DNA from: JBLNDG01 sp050261415
GTDB lineage: Bacteria > Bacillota > Clostridia > Lutisporales > Lutisporaceae
NCBI GenBank assembly: GCA_050261415.1
Contig: JBLNDG010000232.1
Location: 1-25,234 of the forward strand
DNA: 25,234 nucleotides
Direction of reading: 5' to 3'
Positions 1 through 6,909 of the stretch are shown in pieces. Each line of letters opens with the position of its first letter. Position 1 is the first letter of the stretch. The translations under genes were made by a program, and so were the position numbers. The notes beneath the pieces were generated by a model. It saw only the letters and a list, made by a program, of their open reading frames with translations. It made no database searches and was not told where the DNA came from.

Positions 1-75
1 TAATGTTTTTTGTCATACATTAATTTTACCATAAATCCCTTACTTTTCGAAGTTTGGGGTTTATTTGTTTGCAGT

Positions 76-120
76 AAAAAGGAGCTGTGCACTAATTATT
101 TAGTGCGACAGCTCCTTTTT
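76..120. terminator. Bidirectional intrinsic terminator
   Basis: A 13-bp arm (76-88, AAAAAGGAGCTGT) pairs perfectly with 108-120. An inner 7-bp arm (89-95) pairs with 100-106, leaving a TTAT loop and one bulged G at 107. The stem is flanked by A5 and T5, so it can end transcription in either direction. The gene it serves probably lies left of the window; 1-75 holds no convincing reading frame. Confidence 0.8.
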
Positions 121-369
121 ATCTGTAATAAAAGATATGGTACTTTAAGGAAGGGTTTTAAAAGCACATGTAGAATATTAAAACATACTTTCATTTTATG
201 GTGCACTCACATTCAGCATTTCTTCAACCTCAATAATGGCTTAATACAGACCAGCTATATGATAAATCCACAAAGATAAAAAACCTATAATTTTGTGCAT
301 TACCGAGCTTTCTTGTCTGGCTTTCAGTTGAATGCCTTATTTTGTTTTGAAGGTTTTGAGGTGAAATCA
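121..369. other. Intergenic stretch without recognisable gene
   Basis: No reading frame here has a plausible ribosome binding site or protein-like composition. The open frames on + are low-complexity and cysteine/phenylalanine-rich. The last part holds the GAGGTG ribosome binding site (358-363) of the kinase remnant. Confidence 0.5.
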
Positions 370-753
370 ATGATGGACAAAAACAGTTTAATATACAATT
401 ATGAACCCCTATGGGGAGTATGGAAAGTTGACGGGCTCATAACGCAGGGCAGCTATGGGGATACCTATAAGGTCTATAAGGAGGAAAGGGGCAAGAGGTA
501 TGAGTCTGCTGTCAAATTGATAAGCATCTCTATCGGTCAGAGTGATATAAAGGAGGCTCAGGCAGTCGGCATCGATCCGTTTTCTATGCCTGAGTACTTC
601 AAGAGCTTTGTAAGCAATATAATAAATGAAGTTGAAGTAATGTACAAGCTGTTTAACAGGGGACACCTGCCATTTATTCCGTTGCCCGCAGATGCCGGTG
701 AAAGGCTTGGGGGGATTATACTGAAAGCCTGCAGCTATACAATGATAACCTAA
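370..753 (+). pseudogene. Ser/Thr protein kinase remnant (internal deletion)
   Basis: The start at 370 is chosen for GAGGTG six bases upstream; the frame is open further up but has no such site. The 127-residue product begins like a bacterial Hanks-type kinase: a glycine-rich loop (QGSYGDTYKV) followed by AVK, whose lysine would bind ATP. After EVEVMYKLFNRG the sequence jumps to PLPADAGERLGGIILKACSY, which resembles the end of the kinase C-lobe ahead of the usual D-x-x-x-R-[FY] segment. The catalytic HRD loop, DFG and activation segment are absent, so no kinase activity is expected. The frame stops at 751-753. A different frame stays open to 800 (NDNLKRVEKN...), so a second lesion near 740 is possible. 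The N-lobe assignment is firm; the C-lobe junction is inferred. Confidence 0.65.
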
Positions 754-774
754 AACGGGTAGAAAAAAATATCC

Positions 775-803
775 TTGACTTGGAAAAAATACTATGCTAA
801 ACT
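775..803 (+). promoter_or_regulatory. Promoter of the tetR gene
   Basis: TTGACT at 775-780 and TAAACT at 798-803 are separated by 17 bp, which fits a housekeeping sigma-factor promoter. The -10 overlaps the left arm of the inverted repeat at 800-828. Confidence 0.65.
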
Positions 804-828
804 GAACATGATTTGAACATGTTCAGTT
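800..828. promoter_or_regulatory. Probable TetR autoregulatory operator
   Basis: A perfect inverted repeat: AACTGAACATG (800-810), a 7-bp spacer, then CATGTTCAGTT (818-828). It overlaps the -10 and start region of the promoter just upstream of a tetR gene. That is the usual layout for self-repression by TetR-family dimers. Binding is inferred. Confidence 0.7.
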
Positions 829-840
829 CGAGGAGGAAAT

Positions 841-1410
841 ATGGATACAAACGAGTTGGATGCAAGGGACAGGATCATGAAGGCAACCATGGAAATACTT
901 GATGAGGAGCAGGATACCGGAAAGATTACTGTCAGAAAAATTGCCGAAAGGGCTGGTGTAGGTACCGGCTTAATAAACTATCATTTTCAATCGAAGGAAA
1001 AGCTGCTTTATGAAACCGTAAATGTGACGATGACTCAGATGGCTGAAGAATTCCGCAGCGTAGGGAAGACCAATGAAATGGAGCCGGTGGAGTTTATCAA
1101 ATACATGTTGAAAAAGCTTTCGGAATTTGCAGTCAGGTATAAGAAGCTGACTCAGATTTCGGTTTCCTACGCATTACTTCAGGGGGAGATGGACGCAGAA
1201 ATGTATCTCCTTCCCGCATTGAAGACGTACTATGGAAGGTCAAGGGATGAAAATGAATTGAGGCTCATTGCATTTACACTGATAAAGACAATGCAGGTCA
1301 TATACCTTAGAGCAGATGCTTTCCTCAAATATTCAGGCATTGATGTAACTGATGAGGAGCAGCGGAATGAGTCTATAGACTTGCTGGTAACCAGTATACT
1401 CAAAAAATAG
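841..1410 (+). CDS. TetR/AcrR family transcriptional regulator
   Basis: A 189-aa protein of typical TetR size. The N-terminal helix-turn-helix is clear at about residues 28-58 (ITVRKIAERAGVGTGLINYHF, then SKEKLLYETV). The all-helical C-terminal part (about 65-189) would bind a ligand and dimerise; the ligand cannot be told from sequence. AGGAGG lies directly upstream of the ATG, and a perfect palindrome overlaps the promoter, so the protein probably represses itself. Two short genes follow in the same direction (13 bp, then 18 bp gaps) and may be co-transcribed. If this was once a TetR-plus-target pair, the target may be the small membrane protein or the broken gene after it. Confidence 0.9.
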   Translation: MDTNELDARDRIMKATMEILDEEQDTGKITVRKIAERAGVGTGLINYHFQSKEKLLYETVNVTMTQMAEEFRSVGKTNEMEPVEFIKYMLKKLSEFAVRYKKLTQISVSYALLQGEMDAEMYLLPALKTYYGRSRDENELRLIAFTLIKTMQVIYLRADAFLKYSGIDVTDEEQRNESIDLLVTSILKK

Positions 1411-1423
1411 GGGGTCAGAAAAT

Positions 1424-1633
1424 ATGAAAACAGTATTAATGATAATGTCGATAATAACAGGACTTTTATTATTCTCCACTACTGTCTGCGGAATGTGGAT
1501 CAGCAGGCAGAACCTAGGCCCTGAAGATTATGCCAGTTCAATCGGCTTTCATGCCAATATCGCCTATGCAACGGCTCTGTCCGGAATAGTGCTTGTCATA
1601 CTGGTAATCGTTAATTTAAAAAGAATGGCATAG
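1424..1633 (+). CDS. Small two-helix membrane protein
   Basis: A 69-aa protein with two hydrophobic segments: about residues 2-24 (VLMIMSIITGLLLFSTTVCGMW) and about 45-64 (IAYATALSGIVLVILVIVNL). A short polar loop (SRQNLGPEDY...) separates them and the tail is basic (LKRMA). A G-rich ribosome binding site (GGGGG) sits 9 bases upstream. It follows the TetR gene by 13 bp and is probably in its operon, so it may be under the same repressor. I do not recognise the family. Confidence 0.65.
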   Translation: MKTVLMIMSIITGLLLFSTTVCGMWISRQNLGPEDYASSIGFHANIAYATALSGIVLVILVIVNLKRMA

Positions 1634-1651
1634 GAATAAGGAGACTGATTT

Positions 1652-2004
1652 ATGCTTCAGAAGGTATCCTTCTCACATGCCAGGAAGGATAATGTCGATT
1701 ATCTGTACTGGAAGGGCAAAGGCTGGTTTGAGCCGGGGGCGTACTTCTATTGTGATGCAGATAAGGCTCTGGAACACATCAGATACCTTAGTGAGGAAAT
1801 AAGCCCCGGGGTTGCGGATACTGAGGAAGAAAGATCAGCTGCCGAGTATATCAGGAGTGTATTTGAGGATTACGGCTACGATGTTGAAGTTCAGGAGTTA
1901 AGCTTTTTAATGAAGAAAAGTACTATGAGGTAAAACAGAAATTTGAATCGGCAATAGGACACATGCAGGAGATAAGGGCTGATGGATATAATCCTCAGCC
2001 CTGA
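1652..2004 (+). pseudogene. M28-peptidase-like N-terminal fragment, frameshifted
   Basis: The frame from 1652 (AAGGAG upstream) gives 93 aa to a stop at 1931-1933. Residues about 37-85 (DADKALEHIRYL...EERSAAEYIRSVFEDYGYDVEVQELSF) resemble the start of M28-family aminopeptidases, ahead of the metal-binding core. At the T5 run 1904-1908 the other frame takes over and stays open to TGA at 2002-2004 (FNEEKYYEVKQKFESAIGHMQEI...). One extra T would join the two into about 118 aa. The zinc ligands of M28 are absent either way, so it is at best a truncated gene. The first 35 residues are not recognised. The end overlaps a terminator hairpin. Confidence 0.5.
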
Positions 2005-2011
2005 AGTTTTT
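1975..2011 (+). terminator. Intrinsic terminator of the left + strand operon
   Basis: AGGGCTGA (1975-1982) pairs with TCAGCCCT (1995-2002). An inner GGAT/ATCC pairing sits after a single bulged T, with loop ATA. T5 follows at 2007-2011. There is no U-tract on the opposite strand, so it acts for the + strand genes and not for the convergent glyA. Confidence 0.75.
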
Positions 2012-2024
2012 GAAAGGTTTTATT

Positions 2025-3332
2025 CTACTCGATAGATCCAAAATAATCTTCGTACAATGGGAACTTTGAACTCAATTCAAGAACTTGTTTCCTTACTTTG
2101 TTCAGAGCAGAATAATCGTCAATGTTATCCGCTACTGTTTTCATCAAATCCCCAATTGTTTCTATCTCATTTTCCTTCATACCTCTAATTGTGATTGCGG
2201 TAGCCCCGATCCTCACTCCGCTGGTTATCATCGGAATTGTGATTGCGGTAGCCCCGATCCTCACTCCGCTGGTTATCATCGGTTTTTGAGGATCAAAAGG
2301 AATCATATTTTTATTTACGGTTATTCCAACAGAATCCAGTGCACTTTCAAACTGTGCGCCTGTCAGATTCTTTGCACGCAGGTCTACTACAAGCAGATGG
2401 TTGTCAGTTCCACCGGTTACAACTCTAAAACCATTGGCAATTAAAACCTGAGCCAGCTTTTGCGCATTTTTGATTACTTGAGCCATGCAGTTTCTATATT
2501 CTTCAGTCATTGCGCGTTTAAAGGTAAAAGCTTTGGCTGCCATAATCTGAGGGTGCATTGACCCTTGTACCCCCGGGAAGGTTGCTTTATTCAACTTCTT
2601 TCCGAATTCTTCTTTGCTGAGTATAAAGCCTCCCCTTGCGCCTGCAAGCGTCTTTGTCGTTGTTGACGTAACAAAATCAGCATGCGGAACCGGACTTGGA
2701 ATGAGTCCTGCAGCAACTAAACCTGCTATATGAGCCATATCTACCATGAAATATGCGTTTACAGACTTTGCAATCTCTGATATCCTTTCATAGTCAATAA
2801 TCCTCGGATATGAGCTTGCTCCTGCCACTATAAGCTTTGGATTGTGCTCTTTTGCCAGCTTTTCAATTTCTTCGTAATCTATCCTTTCTGTTTCTTTATT
2901 GACTCCATAAGAATAGAAGTTATAAATTTTGCCTGAGAAATTTACTTTGCTTCCATGTGTCAAATGTCCCCCCTGATCCAGTCTCATGCCTAACACGGTA
3001 TCACACGGTTCAAGTATTGCCGAGTAAACACTCTGGTTTGCCTGCGAGCCTGAGTGAGGCTGAATATTGGCATATCCGGCCTTAAATAAAGCCTTGGCTC
3101 TTTCTATTCCCAGGGTCTCCATTTTATCTATTACTTTGTGGCCTGCATGATATCGGTTTCCGGGGAAACCTTCCATTGTTTTGTTTGTAAAGATGCTCCC
3201 CTGAAGCTCTAATATTTCTGTCGGTACATAGCTTTCTGACGCTATCATTTCAATCCCTGTTCTTTGACGGGCAAGCTCTTCCTCAACAATATTGTATAGG
3301 TCAATATCTGTCTTTTTTAAACTTGGTAACAT
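2025..3332 (-). CDS. glyA: Serine hydroxymethyltransferase (divergent, with 16-aa duplication)
   Basis: PLP enzyme interconverting serine + tetrahydrofolate and glycine + methylene-tetrahydrofolate in the cytosol. Family landmarks: IASESYVP (30-37), EGFPGNRYHAGH (54-65), QPHSGSQAN (91-99), LTHGSKVNFSGK (124-135), VDMAHIAGLVAAGL (197-210). The PLP lysine is K227 in STTTKTLAGARGG; most SHMTs have THKTLRGPRGG here, so this is a divergent branch. The protein is 435 aa because PMITSGVRIGATAITI occurs twice in tandem (351-366 and 367-382); without one copy it would be the usual ~419 aa. The repeated segment carries the arginine (R358/R374) that in the family binds the substrate carboxylate, so folding or activity may be impaired. 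GGGGGAG precedes the ATG. Its upstream region shares a regulatory element with the symporter gene and fhs. Confidence 0.9.
   Translation of the reverse strand: MLPSLKKTDIDLYNIVEEELARQRTGIEMIASESYVPTEILELQGSIFTNKTMEGFPGNRYHAGHKVIDKMETLGIERAKALFKAGYANIQPHSGSQANQSVYSAILEPCDTVLGMRLDQGGHLTHGSKVNFSGKIYNFYSYGVNKETERIDYEEIEKLAKEHNPKLIVAGASSYPRIIDYERISEIAKSVNAYFMVDMAHIAGLVAAGLIPSPVPHADFVTSTTTKTLAGARGGFILSKEEFGKKLNKATFPGVQGSMHPQIMAAKAFTFKRAMTEEYRNCMAQVIKNAQKLAQVLIANGFRVVTGGTDNHLLVVDLRAKNLTGAQFESALDSVGITVNKNMIPFDPQKPMITSGVRIGATAITIPMITSGVRIGATAITIRGMKENEIETIGDLMKTVADNIDDYSALNKVRKQVLELSSKFPLYEDYFGSIE
2187..2282. repeat. Perfect 48-bp tandem duplication inside glyA
   Basis: Bases 2187-2234 and 2235-2282 are identical and adjacent; the match ends sharply on both sides. 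Because 48 is a multiple of three, the reading frame is kept and 16 residues are inserted. It also creates an opposite-strand open frame that is not a gene. Confidence 0.97.
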
Positions 3333-3410
3333 GACGCCTCTCCCCCTTATTAAAATATTATTTTACTTAATTGCCGATCGTCTGCAAATCGTATTTTTTT
3401 ATCAACAGAT

Positions 3411-3438
3411 ATATGCTGTAGTAACTTAATTATTTCAA
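3411..3438 (-). promoter_or_regulatory. Candidate activator-dependent promoter of glyA
   Basis: On the - strand TTGAAA (3438-3433), 17 bp, then a poor -10 (CATATA around 3415-3410). The -35 lies 24 nt from the shared element at 3463-3494, the same distance as in front of the symporter gene and fhs. The poor -10 suits a promoter needing an activator. A competing weak promoter (TTGCAG, 16 bp, TAAAAT) lies nearer the gene. Confidence 0.4.
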
Positions 3439-3462
3439 ATAATATAAATTTTAGGAATTAAC

Positions 3463-3494
3463 TATATTGACTATTTTATGAACAAAACAATCTA
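3463..3494 (-). promoter_or_regulatory. Shared 32-bp regulatory element, glyA copy
   Basis: Read on +, it contains TATATTGAC and TGAACAAAAC. It aligns without gaps to 5991-6022 (symporter) and 8917-8948 (fhs). The glyA and symporter copies also share ATTAAC just before it. On the - strand the core reads TTCATAA...GTCAATA, two similar half-sites about one helical turn apart, as AraC-type regulators often use. Confidence 0.6.
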
Positions 3495-3535
3495 ATTGCT
3501 GAATATAAATATACGAATTAATAAATCGACATCTA

Positions 3536-3586
3536 TAAAAAAAGCCTTTATTGAAGAATTAACAACGATCAATGAAGGCTTTTTTA
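3536..3586 (-). terminator. Terminator of the alpha/beta hydrolase gene
   Basis: AAAAAAGCCTT and its partner AAGGCTTTTTT, extended by ATTGA/TCAAT with one mismatch, form a long hairpin just past the hydrolase stop. Runs of A and T on both sides would allow either direction. It separates the hydrolase from the glyA promoter region. Confidence 0.8.
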
Positions 3587-3596
3587 AATCAGTATA

Positions 3597-4442
3597 CTAT
3601 TCTTTGCTAATCTGTTTTTCCAACCAATTTTCTATTATTTCTGACAATAAAATTCTCTTATCTTGGAATGAATGATCAGAGTCTAATAAATGATATTTGA
3701 AATTGCTGGCATTATATGAAAGCAGTGCATTTAATAAGGGGTAATAGTGTATTTTAGGTAGACCTACAATATCTCTTTTTCCGCCGATTAACATAATATT
3801 GCGCTTTGCAAGCTTTTCGGCATTATTAACAAGATTCCATTTATCTGCGTTAGCGGTAACTTCGCTGATTAAATCATCAACTGTGGCTCCATGCAGTGGT
3901 AAAATAGAATCCTTGAACATCTCCCGCAATGATGTCATAACTTCACTATTTCCCTTGGCCAGGCCCCCCATAATCCCAAAATCAAATGGAGCCACTGCAA
4001 CACACGCTTTAATATCCAAATCATCAATGGCAGTATGTAAAGCTGCAAACCCTCCCATGCTATGCCCTATAAGGATTATATTACTTTTATCAATATTGTA
4101 TTGTTGGCTGGCTTCATCTGATCTAACAAATTTTAGAGCTGCTTTTATGTCATCAAGAACATTTCCGAATGAGAAACATCCCTCGCTGCCCCATGCGCCT
4201 CTATAGTGAAATACCAGTGTATTAAAGCCGGCACGCCTGAAAGCGTGGGCTAAATCAAGATTCCGTTCGACGCCCGGAAATCCATGGAGTATAATTATAG
4301 TAGGATGAGGGTCTTTGCCTTTAGCGGTATAAAGAACACCAAACATTTGTTTATTGTTACTGTTTATTGAAACAAACGCCATATCCGGCAAAAGTTCTTC
4401 CTTTTTAACGATAGGATCCTTGTATATACTATGAAATTTCAT
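3597..4442 (-). CDS. Alpha/beta hydrolase family protein
   Basis: A 281-aa soluble serine hydrolase of the alpha/beta fold. The start MKFHSIYKD at 4442 is preferred over an in-frame upstream ATG because GGGAGG sits just before it. HGFPG (53-57) supplies the oxyanion region, GHSMGG (126-131) is the nucleophile elbow with S128, D224 (GGKRD) and H257 (DSDH) complete the triad. Residues 140-205 form a variable cap. The substrate is unknown; the sequence resembles acyl-peptidase or dienelactone-hydrolase-like clostridial esterases. No signal peptide. It lies between the symporter gene and glyA with its own terminator; a 15-bp inverted repeat stands in its leader. A link to amino-acid or one-carbon use is only positional. 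Confidence 0.85.
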   Translation of the reverse strand: MKFHSIYKDPIVKKEELLPDMAFVSINSNNKQMFGVLYTAKGKDPHPTIIILHGFPGVERNLDLAHAFRRAGFNTLVFHYRGAWGSEGCFSFGNVLDDIKAALKFVRSDEASQQYNIDKSNIILIGHSMGGFAALHTAIDDLDIKACVAVAPFDFGIMGGLAKGNSEVMTSLREMFKDSILPLHGATVDDLISEVTANADKWNLVNNAEKLAKRNIMLIGGKRDIVGLPKIHYYPLLNALLSYNASNFKYHLLDSDHSFQDKRILLSEIIENWLEKQISKE

Positions 4443-4480
4443 AACAGTATCCTCCCGTATTTTTATGAGCATAAGTAAGA

Positions 4481-4517
4481 TTTGAATAGAGATCTAATTA
4501 CTAGATCTCTATTCAAA
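4481..4517. repeat. Perfect 15-bp inverted repeat between symporter and hydrolase genes
   Basis: TTTGAATAGAGATCT (4481-4495), a 7-nt spacer, then its exact complement (4503-4517). Neither strand has a long T-run directly after the stem, so it may be a weak terminator for the symporter gene, an operator, or an mRNA-stabilising hairpin. Confidence 0.75.
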
Positions 4518-4568
4518 AATCCGTATGGTATTATATATCACCTATTATTATCTATTTAAGTTGTATAC

Positions 4569-5912
4569 TTACTGTTTAGCTTTGTCGGCAAACTCCTTGG
4601 TAAGTCCTGCTATAGTGCCGCTGAGTAATAACAAGCTTATTAGATTTGGTATTGCCATAAATCCATTTACCGTATCAGCCATCAGCCATATCAAGTCAAG
4701 CTGTGAAACAGCTCCTATGAAGACGCATATTACCCACAAGACTCTATATGGTGTTATAGCAGCTTTGCCGAATATGAATTCAATAGCTGTTTCTCCATAC
4801 CAGGACCAGCTTAAAAGTGTTGAGTAAGCGAATAAAGCAATTGCTATGGTTACTATCATGGTTCCCCATCCCCCGGAAAGCCCTATCTCAAACGCTTTAT
4901 TGCTGAGAGCCGCACTTGTCAGTCCTGTCTGCCATGCCCCTGTTGTAATGATTACAAGTGCAGTCATAGTACATATAACTATTGTGTCGATGAATACTTC
5001 CATAATTCCGTAAAGCCCTTGACGGCACGGATGATCGACTGTTGCCGTAGCGTGAATCATAGGCGAGCTTCCTATGCCGGCTTCATTGGAGAATATACCT
5101 CTTGCTACGCCGAATCTCATTGCCTGCTGTATACCGGCTCCTGCAAATCCGCCGAGTGCGGCTTGTCCGGTAAAGGCATCTGTAATTATAAGTGCAAAGG
5201 CAGGTATAACTTTATTATAATTAATAACTACTACAACTAATGCTCCGATTATATAGAATAAACCCATAAATGGAGTTATGAAAGATGTAACCTTTCCCAA
5301 TCTTTTAACCCCGCCGAAGATGACTAAGAAAGTTAATATGCCCAATACCAGTCCTGTTACATATGGCGGTATATTATATGAAGTAAGAGCTGATGCAACC
5401 GAGTTGGACTGAACCATATCGCAGCTTATTAATCCTACGAATGCTGTAACTGCAGCAAAGAAGACAGCTGCACCTTTCCACTTCAATGCATTTTTCAATA
5501 CATACATCGGGCCGCCGCGCCATACTCCATTTTCATCTTTTTCACGGTATTTCATGGATAATGTTATTTCTGAGTATTTTGTTGCCATGCCGAAGAGTGC
5601 CGAAACCCACATCCAGAAAATTGCACCGGGTCCTCCTAATGCAATAGCTGTTGCGACCCCTGCAATGTTTCCTACTCCGACACATGCGGACAAGGCAGCA
5701 GCAAGAGCCTGGAATGATTTAATCTCGCCTTCTCCTTCGGCAGGTTTAAAAATCTTAGTGAAAGTTTCCTTGAATGCCATCTTAAAGAATCTTATTTGTA
5801 TAAAGCCCAATTTAAATGTAAGAAAAATACCTGTGCCCACCAGTAATGCGATCATGTAAGGTCCCCAAAGAATGCCGCTTAGCCAGTTTAAAAAGTCAGA
5901 AAATGATGACAT
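4569..5912 (-). CDS. Sodium:alanine/glycine symporter (AGCS family)
   Basis: A 447-aa polytopic membrane protein that should import alanine or glycine with sodium. The family signatures are clear: ALSACVGVGNIAGVATAIALGGPGA (split here for reading: ALSACVGVGNIAG, then VATAIALGGPGA; about residues 72-96) and GVARGIFSNEAGIGSSPM (about 268-285). There are roughly 10-11 hydrophobic segments and the length is normal for AGCS carriers. AAGGGAGG precedes the ATG. Its upstream DNA carries the same 32-bp element as glyA and fhs, so it is probably induced with them; that makes glycine or a related amino acid the likely substrate in this context. Specificity within the family cannot be read from sequence. 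Confidence 0.92.
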   Translation of the reverse strand: MSSFSDFLNWLSGILWGPYMIALLVGTGIFLTFKLGFIQIRFFKMAFKETFTKIFKPAEGEGEIKSFQALAAALSACVGVGNIAGVATAIALGGPGAIFWMWVSALFGMATKYSEITLSMKYREKDENGVWRGGPMYVLKNALKWKGAAVFFAAVTAFVGLISCDMVQSNSVASALTSYNIPPYVTGLVLGILTFLVIFGGVKRLGKVTSFITPFMGLFYIIGALVVVVINYNKVIPAFALIITDAFTGQAALGGFAGAGIQQAMRFGVARGIFSNEAGIGSSPMIHATATVDHPCRQGLYGIMEVFIDTIVICTMTALVIITTGAWQTGLTSAALSNKAFEIGLSGGWGTMIVTIAIALFAYSTLLSWSWYGETAIEFIFGKAAITPYRVLWVICVFIGAVSQLDLIWLMADTVNGFMAIPNLISLLLLSGTIAGLTKEFADKAKQ

Positions 5913-5928
5913 ATTACTACCTCCCTTA

Positions 5929-5966
5929 TTTATATCGAATATTTACTGATGATTCAATTATTTCAA
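5929..5966 (-). promoter_or_regulatory. Promoter region of the symporter gene
   Basis: Two candidates overlap on the - strand. One is TTGAAA (5966-5961), 17 bp, AATATT, placed 24 nt from the shared element exactly as in the glyA and fhs regions. The other is TTGAAT (5957-5952), 17 bp, TATAAA (5934-5929), which is closer to consensus. AATTATTTCAAA (5956-5967) recurs at the same distance in front of glyA (3428-3439). Confidence 0.55.
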
Positions 5967-5990
5967 AAAACTCAGTATATATATATTAAC

Positions 5991-6022
5991 TATATTGACC
6001 GTTTATTGAACAAAACAGTCTA
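5991..6022 (-). promoter_or_regulatory. Shared 32-bp regulatory element, symporter copy
   Basis: Contains TATATTGACC and TTTATTGAACAAAAC on +. On the - strand TTCAATAAACGGTCAATA shows TCAATA twice with an 11-bp period. That spacing suits the two recognition helices of an AraC-type DNA-binding domain. See the copies at 3463-3494 and 8917-8948. Confidence 0.65.
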
Positions 6023-6046
6023 CTTCTGGACTTAGTGGGCGGCAGC

Positions 6047-6904
6047 CTAACTATTAAAGCTGATACTTCTGCATGCTTTTATTACATGCTTCAGCAGAAG
6101 TGCGGTAGTGACAGATCCGACTCCGCCCGGCACAGGTGTAATGGAATGGACTTTGTTACATACCTTATCAAAATCTACATCTCCGCATAACTTGCCATCG
6201 GAATCTTGGTTAATGCCAACATCAATAACTACAGAGTCCTTTTGAAAATATTCTGCATCGAAAAGTCGGGCTTTAGCAACAGCGCATACCACAACATCAG
6301 CATGGGAGGTAATGTCGGAAAGGTTGCGTGTTTTGGAATTGCATATTGTAACTGTTGCATTTTCTTTTAACAGCATCATGGCTAACGGCTTTCCTACGAC
6401 CACACTTCTATTTATTATTACTACATTCCTTCCTTCCAAAGGCACATTGAAATGCTTTAAAATTTCTACTACAGCTTCAGGGGTAGACGGATAAAACACT
6501 TCGCCGTTTCCTTCGAAAACCTTTGCTAAGTTTATGGGATTGCTGCAATCTATATCTTTCGCCGGATTTATCAGATGCTTTATTACATGATAATCCAAAT
6601 GCTTTGGCAGTGGGCGGAACATTAATATTCCATGGATACTTTCATCCTCGTTTACTCTTTTAATAAGATTTTTGAATTCATCCATAGAAATATCCGGATC
6701 TGCTTTAAATACACATACTTTCATATTGACTGATTCACAATTCTTTATGATGCTGTTTTCGTATGCAATATCATCAGGGCGGTTTCCCACCCTAACAATC
6801 CCTAAAGCAGGTTTAATTCCCTGTGCTTCAAACATAGATGCTTCTTCACGTATACTTTGTTTAATATTTTGAACCAATTCTTTTGTACGTAATATCTGTG
6901 TCAT
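6047..6904 (-). CDS. folD: Methylene-THF dehydrogenase / methenyl-THF cyclohydrolase (divergent FolD)
   Basis: Cytosolic enzyme oxidising methylene- to methenyl-tetrahydrofolate with NAD(P)+; most FolD proteins also hydrolyse this to 10-formyl-THF. Length (285 aa) and order are typical: N-terminal catalytic part, Rossmann part with INRSVVVGKPLA (about 164-175), VVIDVGIN, and the end motif ITPVPGGVGSVTTALLL. The catalytic lysine (K54, E. coli K56) and aspartate (D119, E. coli D121) are present. The conserved VQLPLP loop is MFRPLP here, so the glutamine equivalent to E. coli Q98 is phenylalanine (F96), and DGF is DCS. That residue tunes the cyclohydrolase lysine, so cyclohydrolase activity may be weak (inference). 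Start ATG 6904, with GGAGGA formed by the last two codons of the fchA remnant, which implies translational coupling. Confidence 0.88.
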   Translation of the reverse strand: MTQILRTKELVQNIKQSIREEASMFEAQGIKPALGIVRVGNRPDDIAYENSIIKNCESVNMKVCVFKADPDISMDEFKNLIKRVNEDESIHGILMFRPLPKHLDYHVIKHLINPAKDIDCSNPINLAKVFEGNGEVFYPSTPEAVVEILKHFNVPLEGRNVVIINRSVVVGKPLAMMLLKENATVTICNSKTRNLSDITSHADVVVCAVAKARLFDAEYFQKDSVVIDVGINQDSDGKLCGDVDFDKVCNKVHSITPVPGGVGSVTTALLLKHVIKACRSISFNS

Positions 6905-6909
6905 TCTTA

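Noticed and set aside
10..279. 89-aa open frame on +
   Set aside because: It runs through the terminator hairpin at 76-120, has no ribosome binding site and a non-protein-like composition.
1975..2002. Hairpin as terminator for glyA on -
   Set aside because: On the - strand no T-run follows the stem; the U-tract is only on the + side.
2085..2444. Open frame on + opposite glyA with a repeated CDCGSPDPHSAGYHR
   Set aside because: It is only the opposite strand of the 48-bp duplication within glyA and has no ribosome binding site.
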